Assembly (NCBI GenBank): GCA_016699835.1
Contig: CP064987.1
Location: 1,116,001-1,180,000, forward strand
From: Phycisphaerales bacterium
GTDB taxonomy: Bacteria > Planctomycetota > Phycisphaerae > Phycisphaerales > UBA1924
Length of the DNA: 64,000 bases
Direction of reading: 5' to 3'
Both the position numbers and the translations under genes were made by a program. This document shows, in pieces, positions 63,969 through 64,000 of the stretch; within the stretch, counting starts at the first letter, position 1, and each line of letters opens with the position of its first letter. The notes below the pieces were generated by a model. It saw nothing but the letters and a program-made list of their open reading frames with translations. It ran no database searches and was not told where the DNA came from.

Positions 63969-64000
63969 ATGGTCGCACCTTCGCAGACGAATCACGAGCA
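63969..64000 (+). CDS. start of a further gene, probably cbb3 accessory protein
   Basis: ATG at 63969, about 50 bases after ccoP, opens a frame (MVAPSQTNHE) that runs off the window end after ten codons. The position is where ccoG (polyferredoxin maturation factor) or ccoI commonly sits, so ccoG is the best guess. Ten residues cannot confirm it; GTGAG lies upstream as a weak ribosome binding site. Confidence 0.3.
   Translation, partial: MVAPSQTNHE

Overview
The window is high-GC bacterial DNA that reads most naturally as a planctomycete of the class Phycisphaerae. This is an inference. It rests on six exported proteins ending in tandem dockerin-like repeats that finish in Gly-Cys, a PEP-CTERM-like exported protein, a zinc-ribbon membrane protein of the CLGCGYNL type, many GTG/TTG starts with weak Shine-Dalgarno sites, and typical planctomycete intergenic hairpins. 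No rRNA, tRNA, CRISPR array, prophage or complete insertion sequence was seen. The only clear mobile-type element is a REP-associated tyrosine transposase flanked by its own inverted repeats.

Layout. 1-7.7 kb: a leftward block with a truncated exported protein, nadA, a PilZ protein, a KdsC-like phosphatase with a degenerate N-terminal half, a GT4 glycosyltransferase and pabB. 8-15.4 kb: ppdK, a zinc-ribbon membrane protein and an hmgA-type dioxygenase rightward, then pyruvate dehydrogenase E2 and E1-beta leftward. 15.6-29.7 kb: an accessory, surface-oriented region with five Gly-Cys-tagged exported proteins (a kelch/propeller-like protein with an Ig-like domain, a beta-helix protein and others), serC, a GYF/RDD membrane protein, the RAYT element, a PEP-CTERM-like protein and a cyanophycinase-like lipoprotein. 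29.8-45.9 kb: housekeeping genes eno, phoU-like, a cysteine-desulfurase-like enzyme, gcvT, panC, fmt, def, a ThiF-like E1 enzyme, a metallo-beta-lactamase hydrolase and a cupin, with one more Gly-Cys-tagged protein. 46-54 kb: two TPR or helical membrane proteins, haem O synthase (ctaB), a 21-bp-periodic palindromic array next to an AT-richer leucine-rich-repeat gene, an M24 aminopeptidase, tilS and an agmatinase-family enzyme. 54.3-60 kb: rlmE, a BatA/von Willebrand protein, a lipoprotein and a MoxR ATPase. 60-64 kb: an Rrf2 iron-sulphur regulator divergent from a cbb3 oxidase operon (fused ccoNO, ccoQ, ccoP, and probably the start of ccoG).

How genes fit together. PpdK, enolase and the PDH subunits act around PEP and pyruvate. 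HmgA feeds aromatic degradation. CtaB supplies haem O for haem-copper oxidases, and the cbb3 operon next to an Rrf2 sensor suggests respiration tuned to oxygen, nitric oxide or iron-sulphur status. fmt and def form the N-formyl-methionine pair. The Gly-Cys-tagged proteins look like a common-sorting-signal exoproteome.

The most unusual signals are the strict 21-bp palindromic array at 48399-48650, the expanded calcium-loop Gly-Cys tags, the RAYT whose stop codon lies inside its own terminal repeat, and the composite intergenic heptamer and hairpin repeats.
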